From assembly GCA_040902745.1 (NCBI GenBank), contig JBBDWR010000028.1, positions 62,001-126,000 on the forward strand: a DNA stretch of 64,000 bases, given 5' to 3'. How positions within the stretch are numbered: the first letter of the stretch is position 1; each line of letters starts with the position of its first letter. The stretch comes from JBBDWR01 sp040902745 (GTDB lineage Bacteria > Actinomycetota > UBA4738 > HRBIN12). A program made the translations under genes and the position numbers. This document shows positions 41,599 to 49,403 of this stretch, piece after piece. Below the pieces are notes generated by a model. It was given only the letters and a program-made list of their open reading frames with translations. It ran no database searches and was not told the DNA's origin.

Positions 41599-42957
41599 TC
41601 AGGAGCCTGCGGAGGTCGCAGCGCCGATCGCCGTGTCGAGGATATCGAGCCCCTCGACCATGAGCGCCTCGTCGATGACCAGCGGCGGCAACAGCCGGAT
41701 CACGTTGTCGTAGGTGCCGGCCTTGAGGACGATCACGCCGTCGGCGATGCAGGCCTCGACGATCCTGGAACTCGTCGTTTTGTCCAAGGGCTCCTTCGAC
41801 GTGCGATCGGCCACGAGTTCCATCGCGACCATCAGTCCACGACCGCGCACGTCCCCGATCACCTCGTGCTGGCCCTGCATGTCACGGAGTTTGCCCAGGG
41901 CGATCGCACCGAGGTCGCGCGATCGTTGGACGAGATGGTCGGCTTCGATCTGCTCGATCACCGCGAGCGCTGCGGCGGCCGCGATCGGATTGCCGCCGTA
42001 CGTGCCGCCGAGCCCGCCGACGTGAACCGCGTCCATGATCTCGGGGCGCCCCGTGATCGCGGAGATCGGCAGCCCGCCGCCGAGGGCTTTCCCTGTGGTC
42101 ATCACGTCCGGCTCGATCCTCTCGTGTTCGATCGCGAACCAGTCCCCGGTTCGGCCGAACCCCGTCTGGATCTCGTCCGCGACGAACACGATGCCCTGCC
42201 GCTCGCAGAACTCCTTGAGCGCGAGGAGGTAGCCGGGGGAGGGGACGATGAATCCGCCCTCGCCCTGGATCGGCTCGACGACCAGACAGGCGATGTTGTC
42301 GGCGCCGATGTGTTTGGTCATCTGGTCGATCGCGTACGAGGCGGTGGTCTCGGTGATCTCCTCGGGAGTGTCCCCGCCGATCGGGCGGTAGGGATAGGCG
42401 AACGGAAGCCGATAGATCTCGGGAGAAAAGGGCCCGAAGCCTTGCTTGTAGGGCATGATCTTCGCCGTCATCGACATCGTGAGCAGCGTCCGTCCGTGGA
42501 AGGCGTGGTCGAAGACGACGACTGCGTCGCGCCGCGTGTGGTGACGGGCCACCTTGACCGCATTCTCGACGGCCTCGGCTCCGGAGTTCATGAAGAACGT
42601 CCTCGCCTCTCCCCCGGAGATCGGGATCCGCCGGTTCAACTGCTCTGCGAGCTCGATGTAGGGCTCGGTCATCGTGACGCTGAAGCACGTGTGGGTCTCC
42701 CGCTCTACCTGTGCGCGAACGGCGTCGACGACGTAGGGGGATGTGTGACCCACGTTGAGCACGGCGATGCCCGTCGCGAGGTCGATGAAGCGGTTGCCGT
42801 CGACGTCCTCGACGATCGCGCCCGACGCTCGTTCGGTGACGATCGGATTGAGGTTGGCGACCCCCGTCGGAACGGCTGCCGCGCGCCGCGCGATCCATTC
42901 CTTCGTCTTGGGTCCCGGGATCTCCGTGACGACCTTTCGCTCCTGCGGGATGTCCAT
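41599..42957 (-). CDS. gabT: 4-aminobutyrate aminotransferase
   Basis: 452 aa from ATG 42957, with GAGGAGG upstream. Class III PLP aminotransferase: FFMNSGAEAVENAVKVARHHT, FDHAFHGRT, VVEPIQGEGGFIVP, VADEIQTGFGRTG and the PLP Lys290 in MTTGKALGGGLP. The sequence fits GabT, which moves the amino group of GABA to 2-oxoglutarate to give succinate semialdehyde. Divergent from a PucR regulator and near two aldehyde dehydrogenases, it belongs to a putrescine/GABA catabolism group. Confidence 0.92.
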   Translation of the reverse strand: MDIPQERKVVTEIPGPKTKEWIARRAAAVPTGVANLNPIVTERASGAIVEDVDGNRFIDLATGIAVLNVGHTSPYVVDAVRAQVERETHTCFSVTMTEPYIELAEQLNRRIPISGGEARTFFMNSGAEAVENAVKVARHHTRRDAVVVFDHAFHGRTLLTMSMTAKIMPYKQGFGPFSPEIYRLPFAYPYRPIGGDTPEEITETTASYAIDQMTKHIGADNIACLVVEPIQGEGGFIVPSPGYLLALKEFCERQGIVFVADEIQTGFGRTGDWFAIEHERIEPDVMTTGKALGGGLPISAITGRPEIMDAVHVGGLGGTYGGNPIAAAAALAVIEQIEADHLVQRSRDLGAIALGKLRDMQGQHEVIGDVRGRGLMVAMELVADRTSKEPLDKTTSSRIVEACIADGVIVLKAGTYDNVIRLLPPLVIDEALMVEGLDILDTAIGAATSAGS

Positions 42958-42990
42958 CCTGCTCGCGTCCTCCTCGCGTCGGTGGCCGGT

Positions 42991-43081
42991 TCGGTGTCGA
43001 TACTCTCCTGGCTCGCCGCCTCCCGTCGCGGGTGGGAGGACCAACGGCGGCCTCCTTCCTTATCCATCCCGTCGATACCGA
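42991..43081. promoter_or_regulatory. Inverted repeat pair between gabT and PucR regulator
   Basis: TCGGTGTCGA (42991-43000) and, in inverted orientation, TCGGTATCGA (minus strand, 43081-43072) differ at one base and lie in the 184-base divergent region. The first is 34 bases upstream of the gabT start; the second lies about 60 bases upstream of the regulator start. They are candidate binding sites for the PucR protein. TACACT (43127-43132) is the likely -10 of the regulator gene. Confidence 0.5.
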
Positions 43082-43141
43082 GACCGGGGTGGTCAGGGGC
43101 TCCGGGCGGCTGCTTTGTCCATTCCGTACACTGCCCGCACC

Positions 43142-44689
43142 GTGGCCGTCACGATCAAGGACATACTCCGGGCTCCCGATCTGGGCCTACGGCTCGCGGC
43201 CGGTGAGGCGCGGGTCGACGCCCCCCTTCGCTGGGTCCACGTGAGCGAGCTCGAAGATCCGGCCCCCTTCCTCAAGGGAGGCGAGCTGATCCTCACGACG
43301 GGCATGGGCGTGGGATCGACCGCTGCGAAGCAACGCGCATATGTGAAGCGACTCGCAGATTCCGGGGTCGTCGGCCTCGGGGTCGGCATCGGGTTCACCT
43401 TCGACAAGCTGCCGAAGGCGCTGGTGGCGGCGGCCGACTCCGCGGGCCTGCCGCTCGTCGAGATCCCCTACGACGTCCCCTTCATCGCGATCACCGAGGC
43501 GCTGTTCACCCGGCTCGTCGCCGAGCAGTACGACGGGTTGCAGCGGGCCTTCGACGCCGAGCACGCACTCACGCGCGCCGTCCTCGAGGGCGGGGGCGTG
43601 GAGGGGATCGCCGCGTCCCTCGCGAAGGTGGTCCACGGGTGGGCGCTGTTGCTCGATCTGCACGGGATGCCGTTGGCCGCGACGTCTAAAGCGGCGGAGC
43701 AACGCAGGGCACGGGTCTGGGACGAACTGCGATCATCCCGCCCGGAGGGAACGGGGTTCTCGTTGACGGTGGTCGACCGCGGCCACCACGTGTGGGTGCA
43801 GCCCGTCGGGGCGCGCGGGCGCGTGGAGGCGTTCCTCGCGGTCGGCAAGCCCGAGTCACCGACGCAGGTGGACCGGATCGTGGCCGGACACGCCCTGTCG
43901 CTCGTGGCGATCGAACTCGCGAAGGCACGCGCGGTCGCCGACGCGCAGCGCCGTCTGCAGGGGGACTTCTTCGACGAACTCGCGCAGGGTGCGCTTCCCG
44001 AACCCGAGGCGATGCGAGGATTGGCCCGCTTCGGTTTCGCACGCGGGGCGCTCGTGCGCGTCATCTCGGCCGAGGGCGGCGAGCCCGACACGATCGCCCA
44101 CGTCGCCGCCGATCTGCTGTCGAGACGCACCGGCGCCTTCCTCGTTTCCCCCCACGCAGACGGGGCACACCTGCTCGTGTCGATAGACGGTGAGCCGGAG
44201 CTCGAGTTGCTCTCCGCGACCCTGAGGGAGAAGGTGGGTGACGATCTCCGGATCGGCGCGGGCGACGCCGCCTCACCGATGGAGACGGCGCGGAGCCTGC
44301 GCGAAGCACGCTACGCCCTGCAGGTCTGCCGGCTCGAGGGATGGCACAGTGCCGGGTTCGCGGACCTTGGCACCTACCGGTTGTTGCTGTCGATGGCGGA
44401 TCCGGATGCTCTCCGCGCCTTCTCCGATTCCCTGCTGGCTCCTCTCGACGCCTACGACGCGGCGCACGGCGGTGAGCTGCTTACGTCTCTCGAAGCCTTC
44501 CTCAAGCACAACGCACGGTGGGAAACGGCCGCTGCGCAGCTGTACGTGCACCGGCACACCCTTCGCTATCGCATGCGCAAGGCGGAGGAGCTCACCGGCC
44601 GCGACCTCGCCTCTTCGTTCGACCGTATGGAGTTCTGGCTCGCCCTGCGGGCGCGAGAACTCCTGGCCGCAGGCGCCGTTGAGGCCTAG
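43142..44689 (+). CDS. PucR family transcriptional regulator
   Basis: 515 aa from GTG 43142; TACACT ends nine bases before it. The N-terminal PucR purine-catabolism-type domain (about 5-125, VTIKDILRAPDLGLRLAAGEARVDAPLRWVHVSELEDPAPFLKGG...) is followed by a GGDEF-like/CdaR-type middle region and a C-terminal HTH_30 (LYVHRHTLRYRMRKAEELTGRDL). Related regulators control polyamine, GABA and purine catabolism. Its position between gabT and the aldehyde dehydrogenases suggests it controls all three, with a catabolic intermediate as inducer. Confidence 0.9.
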   Translation: MAVTIKDILRAPDLGLRLAAGEARVDAPLRWVHVSELEDPAPFLKGGELILTTGMGVGSTAAKQRAYVKRLADSGVVGLGVGIGFTFDKLPKALVAAADSAGLPLVEIPYDVPFIAITEALFTRLVAEQYDGLQRAFDAEHALTRAVLEGGGVEGIAASLAKVVHGWALLLDLHGMPLAATSKAAEQRRARVWDELRSSRPEGTGFSLTVVDRGHHVWVQPVGARGRVEAFLAVGKPESPTQVDRIVAGHALSLVAIELAKARAVADAQRRLQGDFFDELAQGALPEPEAMRGLARFGFARGALVRVISAEGGEPDTIAHVAADLLSRRTGAFLVSPHADGAHLLVSIDGEPELELLSATLREKVGDDLRIGAGDAASPMETARSLREARYALQVCRLEGWHSAGFADLGTYRLLLSMADPDALRAFSDSLLAPLDAYDAAHGGELLTSLEAFLKHNARWETAAAQLYVHRHTLRYRMRKAEELTGRDLASSFDRMEFWLALRARELLAAGAVEA

Positions 44690-44854
44690 CGAACCATCGG
44701 GGGGCTTGTCCCTCCCGTACATGGCCGATCGCGCTCGGTGTCCACCTCGCGGGGTGGTCCGTTCCCCGCCTCCCGGGGCATACTGGTGCTCCGGAGTGCT
44801 GGTCGCGGCGGGTGCTGCGGCCGATCTGAGCCGTCTACGAGAGGGATCATCGGT

Positions 44855-46303
44855 ATGGCGACGTCGGTCAAGACCCACAAGATGCTGATCAACGGGCGGT
44901 GGTCGGACTCCTCGACCGGAGAAACCCAGCAGATCGTGAGCCCCGCCTCGGGCGAGGTGATCGCCGAGGTACCCAAGGCGTCGGCGGACGATGTGAATCG
45001 GGCGGTCTCGTCGGCGAAGACGGCGTTCGACGGGTGGTTCGACGCGACGCCGGGGGAGCGTCAGGCGGCCCTGCTGAAGATGGCAGACCTGATCGACCAG
45101 CATGCCGAAGAGCTCGGCCGGATCGAGGCCGAGAACGTCGGGAAGGTGTTCTCTCTCGTGATGAGCGAGGAGATGCCGGTGATCGCCGACAACTATCGCT
45201 TCTTCGCCGGTGCCGCACGCGTCCTCGAGGGACGAGCGGCCGGCGAGTACATGAAGGGCTTCACCAGCATCATCCGGCGTGAGCCTATCGGCGTCGCGGG
45301 GTTGATCGTGCCGTGGAACTATCCCTTGTTCATGGCGGCGTGGAAGCTTGGCCCGGCGATCGCGGCGGGCAACACGATCGTGATCAAGCCGTCGGAGTGG
45401 ACGCCGCTCACGTTGCTCCGATTCGCCGAGCTGATCCAGGAAGCGGAGATCTTTCCGCCGGGAGTGTTCAATGTCGTCACGGGCGACGGCGTTCCCGCGG
45501 GCGACGCGCTCGTGCGCCACCCCGATGTCGGCATCGTGTCGCTGACGGGGGACGTGGACACCGGCAAGATCATCAGCCGCAACGCCGCCGACACGCTCAA
45601 GCGCGTGCACCTCGAGCTCGGCGGCAAGGCGCCGGTGGTCGTCTTCGACGATGCGGACGTCGCGGCGGCCGCGGAATGGATCCAGATCGCCGGAACCTTC
45701 AACTCCGGCCAGGACTGCACCGCCGCCACCCGGGTGATCGCGGGGCCCAAGATGTACGACCAACTGGTTTCGGCGGTGGCCGACAACGTCAAAGGGATGA
45801 AGGTCGGTGACATCTGGGACGAGGACTCCGCGATGGGTTCTGTCGTGTCCGCCGAGCAGCTCGAGCGCATCACCGGCTTCGTCGACCGGGCCAAGTCCCG
45901 TGGCCTCGAGGCCGTCGTCGGGGGCGAGCGGATCGATCGGGACGGCTACTGGTTCCAGCCGACCGTCCTGACCGGGATGGACCAGGACGACGAGATCATC
46001 CAGAAAGAGGTATTCGGCCCGGTGATCACCGTCCAGCAGTTCTCCGACGAGGAGCAGGCGCTGGAGTGGGCCAACGGAGTGAAGTACGGACTGGCGGCCT
46101 CCGTGTGGACGCGAGACGTCGGGCGAGCCCTGCGGATGAGCCGCAAGCTGCAGTTCGGAACGGTGTGGATCAATACCCACATCCCGCTCACGCCGGAGAT
46201 GCCTCACGGCGGCTACAAGGAGTCCGGACACGGCAAGGACATGTCGATCTACTCGCTGGAGGAGTACACGAACATCAAGCATGTGATGGCGTCGTTGGAC
46301 TGA
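44855..46303 (+). CDS. Aldehyde dehydrogenase, 4-aminobutyraldehyde dehydrogenase-like
   Basis: 482 aa from ATG 44855, with GAGAGGGA upstream. Catalytic Glu254 (LELGGKAP) and Cys288 (NSGQDCTAATR) are intact, and EPIGVAGLIVPWNYPL marks the NAD(P) site. GEYMKGFTSIIRREPIGV resembles PatD/YdcW enzymes that oxidise 4-aminobutyraldehyde to GABA in putrescine breakdown. That fits the neighbouring gabT. Betaine- or other aldehydes cannot be excluded. Confidence 0.88.
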   Translation: MATSVKTHKMLINGRWSDSSTGETQQIVSPASGEVIAEVPKASADDVNRAVSSAKTAFDGWFDATPGERQAALLKMADLIDQHAEELGRIEAENVGKVFSLVMSEEMPVIADNYRFFAGAARVLEGRAAGEYMKGFTSIIRREPIGVAGLIVPWNYPLFMAAWKLGPAIAAGNTIVIKPSEWTPLTLLRFAELIQEAEIFPPGVFNVVTGDGVPAGDALVRHPDVGIVSLTGDVDTGKIISRNAADTLKRVHLELGGKAPVVVFDDADVAAAAEWIQIAGTFNSGQDCTAATRVIAGPKMYDQLVSAVADNVKGMKVGDIWDEDSAMGSVVSAEQLERITGFVDRAKSRGLEAVVGGERIDRDGYWFQPTVLTGMDQDDEIIQKEVFGPVITVQQFSDEEQALEWANGVKYGLAASVWTRDVGRALRMSRKLQFGTVWINTHIPLTPEMPHGGYKESGHGKDMSIYSLEEYTNIKHVMASLD

Positions 46304-46324
46304 CGACGACGAAGGACAGGTTCC

Positions 46325-46342
46325 CGAGCCCCAACGGGCTCG
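46325..46342. terminator. Hairpin between the two aldehyde dehydrogenase genes
   Basis: CGAGCCC-CAAC-GGGCTCG forms a 7-bp stem 21 bases after the first gene's stop. A second GC-rich pairing follows (GGGCCCTCGGCG... with CGCCGGGG...). It may end the first mRNA partially or protect its 3' end, as the second gene is on the same strand. Confidence 0.5.
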
Positions 46343-46419
46343 CGACGGGCCCTCGGCGTCGGAGCGTCGCCGGGGCTCGTCGTTACCGACGGACGACGCA
46401 GAACGGTGGTGACGCAACG

Positions 46420-47847
46420 ATGGGCACTCGGCCTTACCTGGTGAACGGCTCGTGGCGAACGGGAGAGGGATTGTTCGAGGTTCACAGTCCCTACGACGGC
46501 AGCGTCGTGGCCGAGATCGGGATCCCGAGCGAGGCCGACGTGGAGGAGGCGACCGCCGCGGCAGCGGAGACCTTCAAGGAGAGCCAGCACCTGCCCGTGC
46601 ACGCCCGAGCGGACGCGCTCGATCACATCTCCCGCCGACTCCAGGAGACGATCGAGGAGAACGCCAAGCTGATCGCAGCCGAGGGCGGCAAGCCGCTGAA
46701 GTGGGCCACGGTCGAGGCCACACGCGCGGCCTCGACGTTCAGGTGGGCGTCCGAGGTGATCCGGCACGGGGACGACGAACTCGTGCGTCTGGACACCGAG
46801 GCGGCACTCGGCTCTCGCGTCGGGTTGATCCGCCGGTTCCCCTACGGTCCGGTGTTCGGGATCTCACCGTTCAACTTCCCGCTCAATCTCGTCGCGCACA
46901 AGGTCGCTCCTGCCCTGGCGGTCGGGGCACCCATCGTGATCAAGCCCGCGAGCGCGACTCCGATCGGCGCGTTGGTGCTCGGTGCTCTCTTCGACGAGAC
47001 CGATCTCCCCAAGGGCATGATGTCGGTGCTCCCCGTCTCGTCGAAAGTCGCCGATGGGATGGCTCGCGACGAACGGTTCCGCAAGATCTCGTTCACGGGT
47101 TCATCGGGTGTCGGGTGGTACCTCAAGGGTCTCGACCCGAAGAAGCGCGTAACGCTGGAACTGGGCGGCAACGCAGGCGTGATCGTGCACTCGGACGCCG
47201 ACCTCGATCTGGCAGCGCAGCGTGTCGCGTTCGGCGGCTACTACCAGGCTGGGCAGAGCTGCATCAGCGTCCAGCGGATCCTCGTGCAGTCGGAGGTCTA
47301 CGAGGACTTCGTGACCCGGGCCACCAAGCAGGTGGAGAGCCTGAAGGTCGGTAACCCGATGGACCCGACGGTCGACGTCGGACCGGTGATCGATGCCGGA
47401 TCGCTCGACCGCATCGAGGAGTGGGTGAACGAGGCGGTCGCGGCAGGAGCCGAAGTGCTCACGGGCGGCCGCCGGGAAGGGACCGTCTACATGCCGACCC
47501 TGCTCGCGAACACCACGTCGGACATGAAGGTCCGGTGTGAAGAGGTGTTCGGACCCGTCGCGACGATCTCGCCCTACGAGACCTTCGAGGATGCGCTGGC
47601 CGAGGTGAACAACTCGAAGTACGGGCTCCAGGCCGGACTGTTCACCAACGACATCAACCGCGCGTTCCAGGCGCACCGCACGATCGAGGTCGGCGGCGTG
47701 ATCGTCAACGACGTGTCGGCCTTCCGGGCCGATCAGATGCCCTACGGCGGTTCGAAGGACTCCGGCTTCGGTCGCGAGGGTCTGCGCTGGGCGATGGAGG
47801 AGATGACCGAGCCGCGCATCATGGTTCTCTCACACGTCCCGCTCTAG
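46420..47847 (+). CDS. Aldehyde dehydrogenase family protein
   Basis: 475 aa from ATG 46420. Catalytic Glu247 (LELGGNAG) and Cys281 (GQSCISVQR) are present. GPVFGISPFNFPLNLVAHKVAPALAVGAP and the NAG after LELGG resemble the methylmalonate-semialdehyde/lactaldehyde/glyceraldehyde-type group of the superfamily rather than the betaine-type gene upstream. It could oxidise succinate semialdehyde made by GabT, completing the pathway to succinate, but the substrate is not certain. Confidence 0.86.
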   Translation: MGTRPYLVNGSWRTGEGLFEVHSPYDGSVVAEIGIPSEADVEEATAAAAETFKESQHLPVHARADALDHISRRLQETIEENAKLIAAEGGKPLKWATVEATRAASTFRWASEVIRHGDDELVRLDTEAALGSRVGLIRRFPYGPVFGISPFNFPLNLVAHKVAPALAVGAPIVIKPASATPIGALVLGALFDETDLPKGMMSVLPVSSKVADGMARDERFRKISFTGSSGVGWYLKGLDPKKRVTLELGGNAGVIVHSDADLDLAAQRVAFGGYYQAGQSCISVQRILVQSEVYEDFVTRATKQVESLKVGNPMDPTVDVGPVIDAGSLDRIEEWVNEAVAAGAEVLTGGRREGTVYMPTLLANTTSDMKVRCEEVFGPVATISPYETFEDALAEVNNSKYGLQAGLFTNDINRAFQAHRTIEVGGVIVNDVSAFRADQMPYGGSKDSGFGREGLRWAMEEMTEPRIMVLSHVPL

Positions 47848-47915
47848 CAGCTGGTCACAGCTACCGCGCGCAGGGTCGAAGGCTCAGGCAGAGGCGTACG
47901 GGCACCTGTGGGACG

Positions 47916-48923
47916 ATGGACTCGACCATGACCGACACCGTAGCCGACCACCCGGGAAGCACCTTGGGTGCGGATCCCGCGCCGAGGATCGCCGCGGCGA
48001 TCCGCGATCCAATCCCCTGGCAGGACTTCGTCCGCGTGGTCGAGACCCTGGAGGAAACCGGCTACGGTGCGCTGTTCCTGCCGGAGATCGCGGGGCGCGA
48101 GGCCTTCACCACGCTCGCCGCGATCGCCGGGCGCACACAACGACTGCGGCTCGGAACCGGGGTAGTCACCGCAGCCTCTCGGCGGATCCAGACGATGGCG
48201 ATGGCCGCCGCGACGGTTCAGGAGGTGTCCGCGGGGCGTTTGGTTCTCGGACTCGGGACGGGGCCTGCAACGCCGGGGGCACTGGACCGCCTCCGCACGA
48301 CCGTCGTAGGTCTGCGGGGGCTGTTCGCGGGTGAGCGGGTCGAGACGGACGAGGGCTCGGCGCGGCTGCAGGCCCCCCCTGCGCGCGCGGTGCCGATCTG
48401 GCTCGCCGCGCTCGGGCCCCGGGCCACTCGGCTGGCGGGAGAGATCGCTGACGGCGTCCTGCTGAACTGGTGCACGCCCGAGCGGGTCGCGCAGGCTGTC
48501 GGCGAGGTCCACGAAGGTGCACGCGCGGCGGGTCGCGACCCGGCCGAGGTCACGGTCGCCGTATACGTGCGGGCCTGCGTCGGCGTGGACGACGCGGCTG
48601 CGCTGACCGGGCTGCGTGCTGCTGCCGGGGAGTACGCGGCGATCCCGGCCTACCGTCGTCAGTTCGAGCGGGCGGGTCTGGCCGTTGAGGCACAGACGGC
48701 TGCCCGGGCGCATCACGACCGCCGGCCCGATGCGGTTCCGGAGTCCCTAGTGCGGGCGGTGTCGCTTCTCGGAGATGCCGAGGAGGGAAGAGCGCGCCTG
48801 CGCTCCTACCGGGAGGCCGGGGCCCAGCTTCCGATCGTGTACCCGGTTCCGGCGCGGGATCGGGCGTCGTCGCTGCTTGGAACGATCTTCGCTCTCGCCC
48901 CTCACCCGGTGCTCGCCCCGTAG
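47916..48923 (+). CDS. LLM-class F420-type oxidoreductase
   Basis: 335 aa. A luciferase-like monooxygenase TIM barrel is seen in FVRVVETLEETGYGALFLPEIAGREAFTTLAAIAGRTQRLRLGTGV, then TVQEVSAGRLVLGLGTG and IWLAALGPRATRLAGEIADGVLLNW. Actinobacterial members mostly use coenzyme F420. The substrate is unknown. It is followed by the ferredoxin gene, with a strong promoter between, so they are probably not co-transcribed. ATG 47928 is an alternative start. Confidence 0.88.
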   Translation: MDSTMTDTVADHPGSTLGADPAPRIAAAIRDPIPWQDFVRVVETLEETGYGALFLPEIAGREAFTTLAAIAGRTQRLRLGTGVVTAASRRIQTMAMAAATVQEVSAGRLVLGLGTGPATPGALDRLRTTVVGLRGLFAGERVETDEGSARLQAPPARAVPIWLAALGPRATRLAGEIADGVLLNWCTPERVAQAVGEVHEGARAAGRDPAEVTVAVYVRACVGVDDAAALTGLRAAAGEYAAIPAYRRQFERAGLAVEAQTAARAHHDRRPDAVPESLVRAVSLLGDAEEGRARLRSYREAGAQLPIVYPVPARDRASSLLGTIFALAPHPVLAP

Positions 48924-48962
48924 CGGCAGGATGTGTTGAACGACCCCGCCGGGGCGTACACT

Positions 48963-49030
48963 CATATAAGCAAGGTTGACACCGTGTAAATCTTGACATA
49001 TAAGCAAGGTTGACACCGTGTAAATCTTGC
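48963..49030. repeat. Two-copy 34-bp tandem repeat upstream of fdxA
   Basis: Two adjacent 34-base copies (48963-48996 and 48997-49030) are identical over the first 33 bases and differ only at the last. They are AT-rich in a GC-rich region. Each contains TTGACACCGTGTAAA, an imperfect palindrome (ACAC-C-GTGT core with TT/AA flanks) like operators of TetR-type dimers. The duplication joins the TTGACA of copy one with the TATAAG of copy two. Confidence 0.9.
48976..49004 (+). promoter_or_regulatory. fdxA promoter formed across the repeat junction
   Basis: TTGACA (48976-48981), 17 bases, TATAAG (48999-49004): near-perfect vegetative promoter spacing. The -35 is inside the palindrome of copy one and the palindrome of copy two lies at the expected start site (about 49011), so a bound repressor would block both. 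The leader to ATG 49077 would be about 65 bases. Confidence 0.7.
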
Positions 49031-49076
49031 CCGATGGGCCGAAGAGCGGTTCTGGAGGACCAGGCAGGGAGCGACG

Positions 49077-49403
49077 ATGACGTACACGATCGCGGAGCCA
49101 TGCATCGACGTGAAGGACCGTGCGTGCGTGGACGAGTGCCCGGTCGACTGCATCTACGAGGGCCCGCGGATGCTCTACATCCATCCCGACGAATGCGTCG
49201 ACTGCGGGGCGTGCGAGCCGGTCTGCCCGGTCACTGCGATCTTCTACGAGGACGACGTCCCGGCTGAATGGAAGCAGTTCACCCCGATCAACGCGGAATT
49301 CTTCGCCGAGAACGTGAGCGGGATCGGATCTCCGGGCGGCGCCGCTCAGGTCGGGCCACAACCCGTCGATCACCCCACGGTCGCGGAGTGGGCGGCCGAC
49401 TAA
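49077..49403 (+). CDS. fdxA: 7Fe ferredoxin FdxA
   Basis: 108 aa from ATG 49077, with AGGGAG upstream. Cysteines 9, 17, 21, 25, 40, 43, 46 and 50 follow the pattern of FdxA proteins with one 3Fe-4S and one 4Fe-4S cluster (CVDECPVDC and CVDCGACEPVC). It carries electrons in the cytosol; partners may be the F420-type or FrhB-like enzymes nearby, but this is not shown. Its TAA stop (49401-49403) overlaps the stop of the convergent PAS kinase. Confidence 0.94.
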   Translation: MTYTIAEPCIDVKDRACVDECPVDCIYEGPRMLYIHPDECVDCGACEPVCPVTAIFYEDDVPAEWKQFTPINAEFFAENVSGIGSPGGAAQVGPQPVDHPTVAEWAAD

